Shown here piece after piece: positions 1-9,438 of a stretch of 64,000 nt of DNA (positions are counted from its first letter, which is position 1; every line of letters starts with the position of its first letter). Under the pieces are notes generated by a model. It had not been told where the DNA came from and did not search any database. It saw nothing but the letters and a program-made list of their open reading frames with translations. This DNA comes from an uncultured Ruegeria sp. (lineage in GTDB: Bacteria > Pseudomonadota > Alphaproteobacteria > Rhodobacterales > Rhodobacteraceae): contig NZ_CANMFF010000008.1 in NCBI RefSeq assembly GCF_947497005.1, positions 62,001 through 126,000 of the forward strand, given 5' to 3'. Position numbers and translations under genes: made by a program.

Positions 1-438
1 GAGGCCAAGACCTACGTGTTCAAAATCTTCAAAGCGGGCACACGCAGCTTTGATGTGGGCTGTTTTCAGATCAACTATCGCTGGCATGGCAAGGCATTCC
101 GCTCGATCGACGCGATGTTCGATCCGGATGAAAACGCGACCTACGCCGCCCAATTCCTGAAAGACCTGCACGCCGAGCTTGGCTCGTGGCCTGCCGCCGC
201 CGGGGCTTATCATTCCCGCACCACGTCTTTGGCCGAAGCTTACAAAGGGCGGTTTCAAACGGTGCTGGCACAGCTTGAAGGCTCCCCGCAACCCCGGATT
301 GCGGCCATGCCCCGCGACCCCTTCACCGGGGCCGGAACCCCTTTGATCCCAATACAGACGAACTCGCCCCACACCGGCGCATTGGGGTCTTTGATGCCAA
401 CCAAGGGCGCTGCAACCGCGTTCATCGCCTTCAACTAG
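1..438 (+). CDS. Lytic transglycosylase SLT-domain protein, C-terminal part (5' truncated by window edge)
   Basis: Frame open from base 1; 'SFDVGCFQINYRWHGKAF..ENATYAAQFLKDLH..GSWPAAAGAYHS' is typical of SLT transglycosylases; directly upstream of flhA. Confidence 0.8.
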   Translation, partial: EAKTYVFKIFKAGTRSFDVGCFQINYRWHGKAFRSIDAMFDPDENATYAAQFLKDLHAELGSWPAAAGAYHSRTTSLAEAYKGRFQTVLAQLEGSPQPRIAAMPRDPFTGAGTPLIPIQTNSPHTGALGSLMPTKGAATAFIAFN

Positions 439-447
439 GAGCTTTGC

Positions 448-2535
448 GTGCCCAAGATCGACATCCGGTCCCTGTTTTCGCCAACTGTCCTGTTGGCTCT
501 GGCGCTGATGACAGTCATCGTCATGATGATCCTGCCCATGCCCGCCTGGGTGTTGGACGTGGGGCTGGCCACCTCCTTTGCTCTGGCCATCTTGATTTTC
601 ACACTAACCCTGTTCATCGAACGTCCACTGGATTTCTCGTCCTTCCCGACGATCCTGCTGGCATCTCTCATGTTGCGGCTGTCGCTGAACGTGTCCTCGA
701 CAAAACTGATCATCGGACAAGGGCATACCGGCCCTAACGCGGCAGGCGATGTCATTGAAGGATTCGCCAATTTCGTCATGGGCGGAAGCATCTTTCTGGG
801 TCTTGTGGTGTTCGGTGTACTGCTGATTGTGAACTTTATGGTCATCACCAAAGGCGCGGCCCGGATGGCTGAGGTTGGCGCGCGTTTTGCCCTGGACGGG
901 ATGCCGGGCAAACAGCTCGCTATCGACAGCGACATGTCCGCCGGGGCTATCGACCACCAGCAAGCCAAGGAACGGCGCGAACGCGTGCAGCAGGAGACGA
1001 CTTTTTTCGGCTCACTGGATGGTGCGTCGAAATTTGTAAAAGGCGATGCCGTTGCCGGGCTTCTGATCACTCTGCTGAACCTTGTGATGGGTCTGATCAT
1101 GGGCGTGATTGTACACGGAATGCCCGTAGTTGCAGCATTCGAAACCTATGCGATCCTGACCGTGGGCGACGGGCTGGTGTCGCAGATTCCTGCGGTGATC
1201 ATCTCGATCGCCTCTGCTTTGTTGCTGGCGCGCGGCGGAACGCAAGGGGCCACGGACAACGCCATCTTTTCTCAACTCGGCCGCCACCCCGCGGCACTGT
1301 CTACCGTCGCCGTGCTGATGGTTCTGTTCGCGCTGGTGCCCGGCCTGCCGTTTCTGCCATTCATCCTCGGCGCAGCCGTACTGGGATATGCGGCCTACAG
1401 TGTTCATCGAAAACAGCGAGATGCAGAGGCATCAACGCAACTGCCCCCGACCGAAACCGATACGCCGATGTCTCAAGCCATCGGAGATATTCTGGACCTG
1501 GATGATGTCCATCTGGAATTCGCCCCCGACCTGGTCAGCATGGTCCTGAACCCTGGCACGGGGCTGGATGCCCGTATCGCCAATATGCGCACCTATGTGG
1601 CGTCAACCTTCGGCCTGATCCTGCCTGAAATCCGACTGACAGACCGCGCCGACCTGCCAACCGGAACCTATGTTATCAAGGTTCAGGGCGTCGAACAGGC
1701 GCGCGGTGTCCTGAACCCCGATCTGATCCTGGCGCTGGTGCAGGACGGGTTTGACCTGCTGCCGGACGGCAATGACGTGACCGAGCCGGTCTATGGTGCG
1801 CCTGCACGATGGATTCTACCCAAAGATCAGGAGGACGCAGCGCTGAGCGGCGCCACCATCGTCTCACCCCCGGAAATTCTGGCCACCCATCTGCTCGAGA
1901 TCATCAAACAGAACTTCTCGCGCCTGCTCACACTGAAATCCCTGCGCCGTCTTCTGTCCGAGATGACCCGCCTGAGCGATCCGGTGCGTGCCGAAGCCAA
2001 CCGCAAACTGCTGGATGAACTGATCCCCGACAAGGTGCCCATCGATACCTTGCATGCGGTGTTGCGCCTGCTTCTGGATGAACGTGTGTCGATCCGAAAC
2101 ATGGCCCTGATCCTGGAAAGCGTAGCCGAAGCCCGGCTGACCACAACGCAACCCGAAGGCATTTGCGAGCTGGTGCGCCAGCGCCTTGGATTCCAACTGG
2201 TCGCTGACATGAAGCGCGAGGATGGCTCGATCCCTCTGATCCAGCTGGCCCCAGAATGGGAGGATACGTTTGCCAACTATCAAATCGACGCGCCAAATGC
2301 CGGGCTGGATGTCGCACTCCCGCCGAACCTGTTCAACAAACTGGCCGACGGCGTGGTCAGCAGCGTCGCCAGATCCGCCGACAGCGGACTGTTTCCGGCT
2401 GTTGTGACCTCGACCCGACGGCGGCGGTTGCTGCGAACGATCATGTACGCCCGCGGCATATCCAATCCGGTTCTGTCGTTCGAAGAAATCGGGCTGGAAG
2501 CCAAACCCGCTCTGGTCGGAACGGTCCCTGCGTGA
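448..2535 (+). CDS. flhA: Flagellar biosynthesis protein FlhA
   Basis: 695 aa; multi-TM N-terminus, 'KGAARMAEVGARFALDGMPGKQLAIDSDMSAG' FHIPEP signature. Confidence 0.97.
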   Translation: MPKIDIRSLFSPTVLLALALMTVIVMMILPMPAWVLDVGLATSFALAILIFTLTLFIERPLDFSSFPTILLASLMLRLSLNVSSTKLIIGQGHTGPNAAGDVIEGFANFVMGGSIFLGLVVFGVLLIVNFMVITKGAARMAEVGARFALDGMPGKQLAIDSDMSAGAIDHQQAKERRERVQQETTFFGSLDGASKFVKGDAVAGLLITLLNLVMGLIMGVIVHGMPVVAAFETYAILTVGDGLVSQIPAVIISIASALLLARGGTQGATDNAIFSQLGRHPAALSTVAVLMVLFALVPGLPFLPFILGAAVLGYAAYSVHRKQRDAEASTQLPPTETDTPMSQAIGDILDLDDVHLEFAPDLVSMVLNPGTGLDARIANMRTYVASTFGLILPEIRLTDRADLPTGTYVIKVQGVEQARGVLNPDLILALVQDGFDLLPDGNDVTEPVYGAPARWILPKDQEDAALSGATIVSPPEILATHLLEIIKQNFSRLLTLKSLRRLLSEMTRLSDPVRAEANRKLLDELIPDKVPIDTLHAVLRLLLDERVSIRNMALILESVAEARLTTTQPEGICELVRQRLGFQLVADMKREDGSIPLIQLAPEWEDTFANYQIDAPNAGLDVALPPNLFNKLADGVVSSVARSADSGLFPAVVTSTRRRRLLRTIMYARGISNPVLSFEEIGLEAKPALVGTVPA

Positions 2536-3305
2536 TTGCTTTGCCGCCAGAGCTGCTGTCACAGCTGTCCGATGCCCTCTGGCAGGCCTTTGTCGTGTTT
2601 CTCAGGGTCTCTGCCCTTGTCTCTCTGCAGCCTGCATTTGGTGAGCGCAGCATTCCGACACGGATCAAGCTTGGCATTTCCGTTGCGTTTACCCTGGTCG
2701 TCCTGCCCGCAATTCCTCCTGTCAGATTTAATCCCGAATTGTGGACGATGATCCGCCTGGTCGCGAGCGAAGTTCTGATCGGGCTTGTCCTGGGGATCGG
2801 GCTGCGTCTGTTTGTGCTGGCTTTGCAAACCGCGGGATCCATCGCAGCTCAATCCACATCTTTGTCCCAACTTCTGGGCGGGGCGGCTGCTGATCCGGTC
2901 CCCGCCATGGGATATCTGCTGACACTGGCAGGGCTGACACTCGCCGTGACCATGGGCCTGCATGTGCGTGCCGCTCAGCTCTTGATCCAGAGTTACACCC
3001 TGTTTCCGGCAGGGTTGTCCCCCGACGCCCCCGACTTGTCCCGCTGGGGCGTACAGCAGGTCGCGCGCAGTTTTGAACTGGCTTTTGCGCTTGCAACGCC
3101 GTTCGTTATCGCGTCGCTGATCTATAACCTTGCGCTTGGGGTAATCAACCGGGCCATGCCGCAACTGATGGTGGCCTTTGTCGGCGCCCCAGCAATTACC
3201 TTTGCCGGGCTGTTTCTTCTGTTTGCTGGCACACCTCTTATTCTGTCTGTCTGGTCTGACGCTCTGATAGCCTTTTTCACAAACCCGTTCGGAGCGCGAC
3301 CATGA
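2532..3305 (+). CDS. fliR: Flagellar biosynthetic protein FliR
   Basis: GTG at 2532 overlaps the flhA stop; 'LRVSALVSLQPAFGERSIPTRIKLGISVAFTLVVLPAIP' FliR family. The ORF track's earlier start lies inside flhA. Confidence 0.92.
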   Translation: MIALPPELLSQLSDALWQAFVVFLRVSALVSLQPAFGERSIPTRIKLGISVAFTLVVLPAIPPVRFNPELWTMIRLVASEVLIGLVLGIGLRLFVLALQTAGSIAAQSTSLSQLLGGAAADPVPAMGYLLTLAGLTLAVTMGLHVRAAQLLIQSYTLFPAGLSPDAPDLSRWGVQQVARSFELAFALATPFVIASLIYNLALGVINRAMPQLMVAFVGAPAITFAGLFLLFAGTPLILSVWSDALIAFFTNPFGARP

Positions 3306-4390
3306 GCGGCGCCGATGACGACAGCGACAAATCATATGAACCGACGCCGCAAAAGCTGCAAAAAGCACGTGACAAAGGTGAGGTGCCCAAATCCAACGAC
3401 CTTTCGGTTGTGGCCGCGTATACCGGGCTAGTCATCGCTCTGCTGGCAGCCGGGCAGTACACGACACAGCAACTGGGATCCGTTTTTATGGTCCTGATCG
3501 ATCAGTCCGACGAGATCGCGACCCTCCTTGCAAATGGGCCGGCAACCGCTCCTGTTGCCGGGATTCTAAAAGGTTCCCTGCTGCCCGTAGCGTTGCTGTT
3601 CTGTCTCCCTGCCACAGCTGTTCTGTTGAACCTGATCGCCCAGCGCGCCCTGATCTTCGCACCCAACAAGCTGAAACCGAAACTCTCTCGAATCTCGCTT
3701 GTTTCGAATGCCAAGAACAAGTTTGGACGCGGCGGTCTGTTTGAGTTTGCCAAGAGCGCGGTCAAACTGGTGATTTATGGCACCTGTCTTGCGCTTTTTC
3801 TCAACGCGAATCTGACCGATATTCTGTCTGCCAGCGCAGCCCCGGCAAAGACGTCTGTTTTGCTGATGATGAACCTGCTGTTTCGCTTTCTGTTCATTGT
3901 GATCGTGATAGCCCTGATCATCGGGGTTGTTGATTTCCTTTGGCAATACGCCGAACACATGCGCAAGAACCGAATGTCGCGCAAGGAAATTCAGGATGAA
4001 ACCAAGGATGCAGAAGGCGACCCTCATATGAAACAACACCGCCGCCAACGCGCACAGGAGATAGCTACAAATCAAATGATGGCAGACGTTCCCGGCGCAG
4101 ACGTTGTGATCGTAAACCCAACCCATTTCGCCGTTGCTTTGAAATGGTCGAAAGCCGCAGGCAGCGCACCAGTTTGCGTCGCCAAAGGGGTGGACGAAAT
4201 CGCCGCTGCCATCCGCTCTGCCGCTAGAGAAGCCGGTGTGCCGATCCACTCAAACCCTCCAACAGCACGCGCGCTTCATGCGACCGTGGATATCGGTCAG
4301 GAGATTGCCGAAGAACACTACCGGCCCGTCGCCGCCGCCATCCGGTTTTCAGATGCGATGCGAAAGCGTGCGAAGGAACAATTTCGATGA
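3302..4390 (+). CDS. flhB: Flagellar biosynthesis protein FlhB
   Basis: 362 aa; contains the NPTH autocleavage motif ('VIVNPTHFAVALKW'); ATGA overlap with fliR. Confidence 0.97.
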   Translation: MSGADDDSDKSYEPTPQKLQKARDKGEVPKSNDLSVVAAYTGLVIALLAAGQYTTQQLGSVFMVLIDQSDEIATLLANGPATAPVAGILKGSLLPVALLFCLPATAVLLNLIAQRALIFAPNKLKPKLSRISLVSNAKNKFGRGGLFEFAKSAVKLVIYGTCLALFLNANLTDILSASAAPAKTSVLLMMNLLFRFLFIVIVIALIIGVVDFLWQYAEHMRKNRMSRKEIQDETKDAEGDPHMKQHRRQRAQEIATNQMMADVPGADVVIVNPTHFAVALKWSKAAGSAPVCVAKGVDEIAAAIRSAAREAGVPIHSNPPTARALHATVDIGQEIAEEHYRPVAAAIRFSDAMRKRAKEQFR

Positions 4391-4773
4391 AACGTACTCA
4401 GTTACCCGACTTGGAAAGAGTGACTGACGCCGCATTTCAGAAGCAGTTTCAAACCTTGCGTCCGATCCTTGAGGCCGAGGCACGAATACAACAACAACTG
4501 GCCAGATTGGATAGGCAGCTCAACCAGACGCGCGAAGACAGCGGCAAGACCGAAGGGTATCAGGTTTCAGGGACCGACATTCTCTGGAATAGCTGGGAAT
4601 CCGCCACGCGCCGGCAGTTGAATCTTCAGCTCGCACAAACACGCGCTCTGAAACTGGCCGGGCTTGATGCGGTTCGCACTGCGTTTGGGCGAAAACAGGC
4701 TGTCGAAACCTTGCTTGTAAAGATTCAGAAAGAACACCGTCGCGCAGCCGCCAGAAAACAAATCGGGCAATAG
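4387..4773 (+). CDS. Small charged, probably helical protein translationally coupled to flhB; possible FliJ-like chaperone/stalk
   Basis: 128 aa, overlaps the flhB stop by 4 nt; Gln/Arg/Leu-rich helical composition; no confident family. Confidence 0.6.
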   Translation: MKRTQLPDLERVTDAAFQKQFQTLRPILEAEARIQQQLARLDRQLNQTREDSGKTEGYQVSGTDILWNSWESATRRQLNLQLAQTRALKLAGLDAVRTAFGRKQAVETLLVKIQKEHRRAAARKQIGQ

Positions 4774-4806
4774 CTTGACTAGTCAGACAATTCGGACCAA
4801 TCAGCA

Positions 4807-5313
4807 TCAGCTGTCTTGTCGGTTGACACTCATGATCAACACTTTTGACACGTCTTCACCAAAGTCCTTGCGCGCCACTTCCAGCAAGGATTTTCGCAAG
4901 ACATCCAGGTTTCTGGATTCAGTGAAAATCCCGTCAAATCCACCCGTGTTCGCATGATCAAAAAGAACCTGAAGAAAGCCGTCCCTTAGTTTGGGCTCGT
5001 TCGCGTAGAACATTTCTGTAATGGCAGAGTTTGCCTCAAGACTCAGTGCCAAAGTGACCATAGCCTCTATCCGGTCGTCTTTGACGACGGGGACAACAAA
5101 ATGCTTGGTCATTTTCAGGTACCCAAAACCCTCTTCCTCACCTTTCTTCCTAGATTTTTCAGATTTTTTACCAGATTCTTTTTCTTGTCCTGCCGCTTCT
5201 TTTTCGTATGCACCATCTTCAGCCTTCTCCGCAGGTGCAAAAACCAGGCCGACACCTATGCCTGAACCCAGACCAACTATCAGAAATATCACCGGTATCA
5301 GTTTTGCGACCAC
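4807..5313 (-). CDS. fliL: FliL-like flagellar basal body-associated protein
   Basis: 168 aa; single N-terminal TM, charged linker, 'KHFVVPVV...VTLALSLE..' FliL-like body; next to flgH. Confidence 0.75.
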   Translation of the reverse strand: MVAKLIPVIFLIVGLGSGIGVGLVFAPAEKAEDGAYEKEAAGQEKESGKKSEKSRKKGEEEGFGYLKMTKHFVVPVVKDDRIEAMVTLALSLEANSAITEMFYANEPKLRDGFLQVLFDHANTGGFDGIFTESRNLDVLRKSLLEVARKDFGEDVSKVLIMSVNRQDS

Positions 5314-5322
5314 AATCTCACC

Positions 5323-6057
5323 TCAGAATGGCAAAAGTGAATCAAGGACTTGCTGTCCGTATCGAGGTTGCTGAACATCCGTTATCTGCCCTCTGCCGCC
5401 GTATGATACGCGTGCCGACGCAATTTTGTCGTAGGTGATTTCGTTTTGCCGCGAGATATCCTGTGGGCGGACATATCCCGCCACCAAAAGCTCACGTAAC
5501 TCGAAATTGACTCGCAATTCCTGCGACCCCGATATCGAAAGAACCCCGTTCGGCAGCACATCCAGCACTGTCGCGGCAACACGCAGCGTCAGTTTTTCGT
5601 TTCGTCTGACCGATCCCCGCCCAGCGCTGGAGGAATCCGCTTCGATCGATACGGCTTCGTCCAGCGATGCGCCCTCGGGTAAGTTTTTCTGCACCCGTTG
5701 CGGCAAACCGAAGAGGCCGGGAACGTCAAGGTTCTCTGATCCGGATCTGGATCGTCTGGTGTTGTTCGAAATCTCGGCTTCTTCGTCCAGTTCAATGACA
5801 ACGGTCAGGATGTCACCTTTCTTGATCGCACGCTGATCACCCAGCAATGAGTGCTGGCCGCCACTCCATAAAGAGGATCGGTCAACGTTGCGTTGGGGTT
5901 GCGTGTGCAGGGGCAAACCCGGCCACAGCATTGCAACCTGCTCTGGGGAATCCTCGTTCGGTGTGAAATTTGGCGGCTTGCCCAGGTGATCCAACCGGCC
6001 ACATGCAGACAGGGTGAAAGCTGTGAGGAGGAGGGTTTTTGGCAGTTCGTACATCAC
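5323..6057 (-). CDS. flgH: Flagellar L-ring protein FlgH
   Basis: Lipoprotein-like signal 'LTAFTLSACGRL'; 'SLLGDQRAIKKGDILTVVIELDEEAEISNNTRRSR'; 'ISGSQELRVNFELRELLVAGYVRPQDIS'. Confidence 0.95.
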   Translation of the reverse strand: MMYELPKTLLLTAFTLSACGRLDHLGKPPNFTPNEDSPEQVAMLWPGLPLHTQPQRNVDRSSLWSGGQHSLLGDQRAIKKGDILTVVIELDEEAEISNNTRRSRSGSENLDVPGLFGLPQRVQKNLPEGASLDEAVSIEADSSSAGRGSVRRNEKLTLRVAATVLDVLPNGVLSISGSQELRVNFELRELLVAGYVRPQDISRQNEITYDKIASARVSYGGRGQITDVQQPRYGQQVLDSLLPF

Positions 6058-6473
6058 TTTACCTCAACTTGACCATCTCGGCGAATTCGGCCCGATACCG
6101 TTGTTCGGGACGAAAGGTTCATGACCCGAATGCGATCGCCGGCGGCACCACGCCCCAACGCCCGGCCCTCTGTGGTGATCGACAAAGGTTGGCTACTGAA
6201 CACCAGAACAACCAGATCGTTGCGATCTACGATGGCTGGCGGCCCGACATCGGTGTCACGAATTGGACGACCGGGGTAAAGCGCCACCCGAGCCTCTTGA
6301 CCAATCAAAAGATCCGGATCGGTAACCGCACCGGCTATATCCGTTGGTTTCAACTCGAGATCGACCACAGAAATGATTTCCTTGGCCCGGATCGTGCGGG
6401 TCGAAACCACAATGTCTGCCTGCACGGCAATTGGGGCAACTAGCGTCAGAGAAAGAACAAGACGTCGCATCAC
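6054..6473 (-). CDS. flgA: Flagella basal body P-ring formation protein FlgA
   Basis: SAF-domain-like 'VVSTRTIRAKEIISVVDL' and C-terminal 'GDRIRVMNLSSRTTVSGRI'; overlaps flgH and flgG. Confidence 0.9.
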   Translation of the reverse strand: MMRRLVLSLTLVAPIAVQADIVVSTRTIRAKEIISVVDLELKPTDIAGAVTDPDLLIGQEARVALYPGRPIRDTDVGPPAIVDRNDLVVLVFSSQPLSITTEGRALGRGAAGDRIRVMNLSSRTTVSGRIRRDGQVEVK

Positions 6474-7255
6474 CGCACCTGCGTTGTCGCACTCATCATC
6501 TGGTCCACGGCCGAGATGACTTTGGCATTCATCTCGTAACCGCGCTGGGCTTCGATCAGCTCTGTAACCTCGCGTACTGCATCGACCGAACTGTCCTCCA
6601 GATATCCTTGCCGCAAAGTCCCCAGACCATCTTCGCCCGGCGTTCCCAGAACCGGAGCACCAGAGGCTTCGGTTTCCTTGAACAGATTGCCTCCGATGGC
6701 CTCCAGCCCCTTGGCGTTCGAGAAACTGGCAAGTGCAAACTCGCCAAGCAGCTGCCCTTCGGGAGAATCGTCGAAATACGCGTAAACCTCACCCGACGCA
6801 TTGATCGAAATCGACCGCGCGTCGTCGGGAACGGTGATTTCAGGTGAAACCGCAAACCCGTCGGACGTGACGATCAACCCTTCAGCCGAGCGTTTCAGGC
6901 TGCCGTCGCGTGTGTATGCAGGCTGCCCGCTGGGCTGGGTCACCTCAAGATATCCACGACCTTCGATCGCCACATCCAGATCGCTGCCGGTGGCCGACAA
7001 AGCGCCTTGTTCCAATTGCACTGTCACTGCGGCGGGCCGCACGCCCAGGCCCAGTTGAATACCCGTGGGCAGAACCGTTCCGTCCGATGCGTTCACAGCC
7101 CCGGCCCGCGCCATCTGCTGGTAATGCAGGTCGGCGAATTCGGCCCGCCGGGCGTTGTAGCCGGTGGTGTTCATATTCGCCAGGTTGTTCGAGATCGTCT
7201 CGACCCGCATCTGTTGCGCAGTCATTCCGGTGGCCGCAATCTTAAGGGCTCGCAT
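6470..7255 (-). CDS. flgG: Flagellar distal rod protein FlgG
   Basis: 'MRALKIAATGMTAQQMRVETISNNLANMNTTGYNARRAEFADLHYQ'; C-term 'TELIEAQRGYEMNAKVISAVDQMM'. Confidence 0.97.
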   Translation of the reverse strand: MRALKIAATGMTAQQMRVETISNNLANMNTTGYNARRAEFADLHYQQMARAGAVNASDGTVLPTGIQLGLGVRPAAVTVQLEQGALSATGSDLDVAIEGRGYLEVTQPSGQPAYTRDGSLKRSAEGLIVTSDGFAVSPEITVPDDARSISINASGEVYAYFDDSPEGQLLGEFALASFSNAKGLEAIGGNLFKETEASGAPVLGTPGEDGLGTLRQGYLEDSSVDAVREVTELIEAQRGYEMNAKVISAVDQMMSATTQVR

Positions 7256-7276
7256 GTCTAACTCTCCTTATCCAAA

Positions 7277-7987
7277 TCACCGCATCAGCGCCTTGAGCGC
7301 CCCGCGCATGCGTTCGTCTTCGCTCTCAAGAAAACTCTGCCCAAGCTCATAGGCACGCTGGATTTCCACCAAGCGAGTCACCTGCTGAATAGCGTTGACG
7401 TTTGAACCTTCGAGAAAGCGATGCAAAACAACTGGCTCATCAACCGGGTCTATTGCGCCATCGGCGCGAAAAAGTGTGCTTCCTTCACGCACAAGGGCCT
7501 GCGTGTTGGTGACATTGAAAACACCCAACTGGCCCAACAATTGACCATCGACACTCAGCGTCCCGTCGCTGCCGACATCAATCGATGCTGCGTCAGGCGG
7601 GATGAAAACCGGGGCGCCGTTGGCATACAATACGCGAGCCCCATCCATCGTGACCAGATCACCTTGAGCATTCGGAGAAAAGCTGCCAGCCCGCGTAAGC
7701 CGGTCGCCATCCGGGGTTTCAACCATGAAGAACCCGTCGCCTTCGATAGCGAAATCAAACTGCCCATCGGTTTCGGTAAGCACACCCTGTCGCAGCGATG
7801 TATTTCGCGCCTCGGCCCGGACCATCGACAGCGAAGAGTTGTTCGGCATGTCCTGGATGAACTCTGAAAACACCAGGCCTTGCTGGCGATAGCCGGTCGT
7901 GTTGGCATTGGCGATGTTATTCGCCACCAGACGCATTTCGTTCATCAGCCCGGACTGGCGGGACAGGGTAACATAGGCAGTGTCCAT
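7277..7987 (-). CDS. flgF: Flagellar basal-body rod protein FlgF
   Basis: Start re-placed at 'MDTAYVTLSRQSGLMNEMRLVANNIANANTTGYRQQG'; the longer ORF runs into fliQ. Confidence 0.92.
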   Translation of the reverse strand: MDTAYVTLSRQSGLMNEMRLVANNIANANTTGYRQQGLVFSEFIQDMPNNSSLSMVRAEARNTSLRQGVLTETDGQFDFAIEGDGFFMVETPDGDRLTRAGSFSPNAQGDLVTMDGARVLYANGAPVFIPPDAASIDVGSDGTLSVDGQLLGQLGVFNVTNTQALVREGSTLFRADGAIDPVDEPVVLHRFLEGSNVNAIQQVTRLVEIQRAYELGQSFLESEDERMRGALKALMR

Positions 7988-8259
7988 CAGCGACCTCCTG
8001 CAATCAATGGAACAAGCGTTCCGGTGAAAAAGGTGACGAGTGTTTGAGTCATGAATCCCATCGAAATCCAGAACACGACGACGATGGCGATCAGTTTGGG
8101 AACAAAGGTCAGCGTCATTTCCTGAATTGACGTCAGCGCCTGAAACAGCCCGACAATCAGGCCCGATACCAGAGCAACGGCCAGGATCGGGACGGATGTG
8201 ATGACCGCAATCCACAACGCCTGGCGCACGATGTCGTAGAAAAGACCTTCGCTCAGCAT
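7987..8259 (-). CDS. fliQ: Flagellar export protein FliQ
   Basis: 'MLSEGLFYDIVRQALWIAVITSVPILAVALVSGLIVGLFQALTSIQEMTLTFVPKLIA'. Confidence 0.95.
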   Translation of the reverse strand: MLSEGLFYDIVRQALWIAVITSVPILAVALVSGLIVGLFQALTSIQEMTLTFVPKLIAIVVVFWISMGFMTQTLVTFFTGTLVPLIAGGR

Positions 8260-8263
8260 CGCG

Positions 8264-8554
8264 TCAGACCGGCATCCGCAGGATTTCCTGATAGGCCTCG
8301 ACCACTTTGTTGCGGACGATAACGGCCGTTTCGACCGCCAGTTCTGTCTGGGCCAGCGCCTGCACCAGAGCATGTGGATCGGCTTGCCCGACCATTGCGG
8401 TCTGAGACATCTGCTCGCTGTGCTTCAGCGTGGCGGCAAAGTCCTGAAAGCTTGCCTTCAGCCCCTGCGCCATCCCGCTGTGATCAGGGTCAGCCTGGGT
8501 TGCGGAGCGAGCGCCGGCATAATTCTGCGCGGCGGTCAGGGTTCGGATATCCAT
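8264..8554 (-). CDS. fliE: Flagellar hook-basal body protein FliE
   Basis: 96 aa; C-term 'TAVIVRNKVVEAYQEILRMPV' typical of FliE. Confidence 0.92.
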   Translation of the reverse strand: MDIRTLTAAQNYAGARSATQADPDHSGMAQGLKASFQDFAATLKHSEQMSQTAMVGQADPHALVQALAQTELAVETAVIVRNKVVEAYQEILRMPV

Positions 8555-8566
8555 TCTGGCTGTCCT

Positions 8567-8953
8567 TTATTTTCTGAGCAGTTCCATCAGCGACGACGAC
8601 ATCTGCCGGGTCTGATCAAACATTTTGAGATTGGCTTCGTAGCTTCGCTGCGCCTCACGCGCGTCGGCGATTTCGATCATCAGATCGACATTCGATCCCT
8701 GATAGTGACCACTGGCATCCGCCATCGGGTGTCCGGGATCGTAGATTCTGCTCAGGTCGCGCCGATCAAGCGTTACGCGACCGGCCTGAACCATATCGCG
8801 GCCGTCCTTCTGAACGGTTTCGAATGGCACCGTCTTGCGGCGATAACCGGGCGTGTCCGCGTTCGAGATATTCTCGGACACATGACGCAACCGGGTTGCC
8901 TGGGCACGCAGGGCTCTGGCTGATGCTGTGAGAGAGTTGGAAAAGTCGCTCAT
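8567..8953 (-). CDS. flgC: Flagellar basal-body rod protein FlgC
   Basis: 'SARALRAQATRLRHVSENISNADTPGYRRK' and C-term 'RSYEANLKMFDQTRQM'. Confidence 0.95.
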   Translation of the reverse strand: MSDFSNSLTASARALRAQATRLRHVSENISNADTPGYRRKTVPFETVQKDGRDMVQAGRVTLDRRDLSRIYDPGHPMADASGHYQGSNVDLMIEIADAREAQRSYEANLKMFDQTRQMSSSLMELLRK

Positions 8954-8964
8954 CCTCGGTCCTC

Positions 8965-9351
8965 CTATCCACGACCCAGGCTGGTGCGCAAAACACTCAT
9001 CGAGGATTTGTAGATCGCCAGCGCGCGGTCATGCTGTCGTTTGACTTCGACCGATTTCAGCATCTCTTCCTCAAGGGATACACCGTTGCCGTTGGGATCA
9101 CCTGATGGAACGGCCTCGTGCTCTGCCCAGAGACGTGCACCGGCATTGCCATGAAGATGACCTTGCCGAGTGGCCGCCATAGCCACGTCCCGCCCGGAGG
9201 TTTCAAAAGCTTTCTGAAAGGCCTCGATATCGCGCGGTTGGTAACCCGGCGTATCCGCATTGGCCATGTTGCGCGCAATGACGGCCTGCCGTTTTCCGGC
9301 ATGGGTTGCCATTGCGTGCGCTGTCTTAAAGACGTTCAGGTCATAGAACAT
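8965..9351 (-). CDS. flgB: Flagellar basal-body rod protein FlgB
   Basis: 'MFYDLNVFKTAHAMATHAGKRQAVIARNMANADTPGYQPRDIEAF'. Confidence 0.93.
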   Translation of the reverse strand: MFYDLNVFKTAHAMATHAGKRQAVIARNMANADTPGYQPRDIEAFQKAFETSGRDVAMAATRQGHLHGNAGARLWAEHEAVPSGDPNGNGVSLEEEMLKSVEVKRQHDRALAIYKSSMSVLRTSLGRG

Positions 9352-9438
9352 CGGGGCTTCTCCCTCGATCAATTTCAATCAAGGCTTAACCCCGATTCCT
9401 TTAGAAACCGTTTTCAGAACACAGTTGGAGAACCCACG

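Noticed and set aside
435-1100. 221-aa minus-strand ORF opposite flhA
   Set aside because: Low-complexity Ser/Arg-rich shadow; flhA frame well supported.
2559-3368. 269-aa minus-strand ORF opposite fliR/flhB
   Set aside because: Gln/Arg/Lys/His-rich shadow translation of a hydrophobic TM gene.
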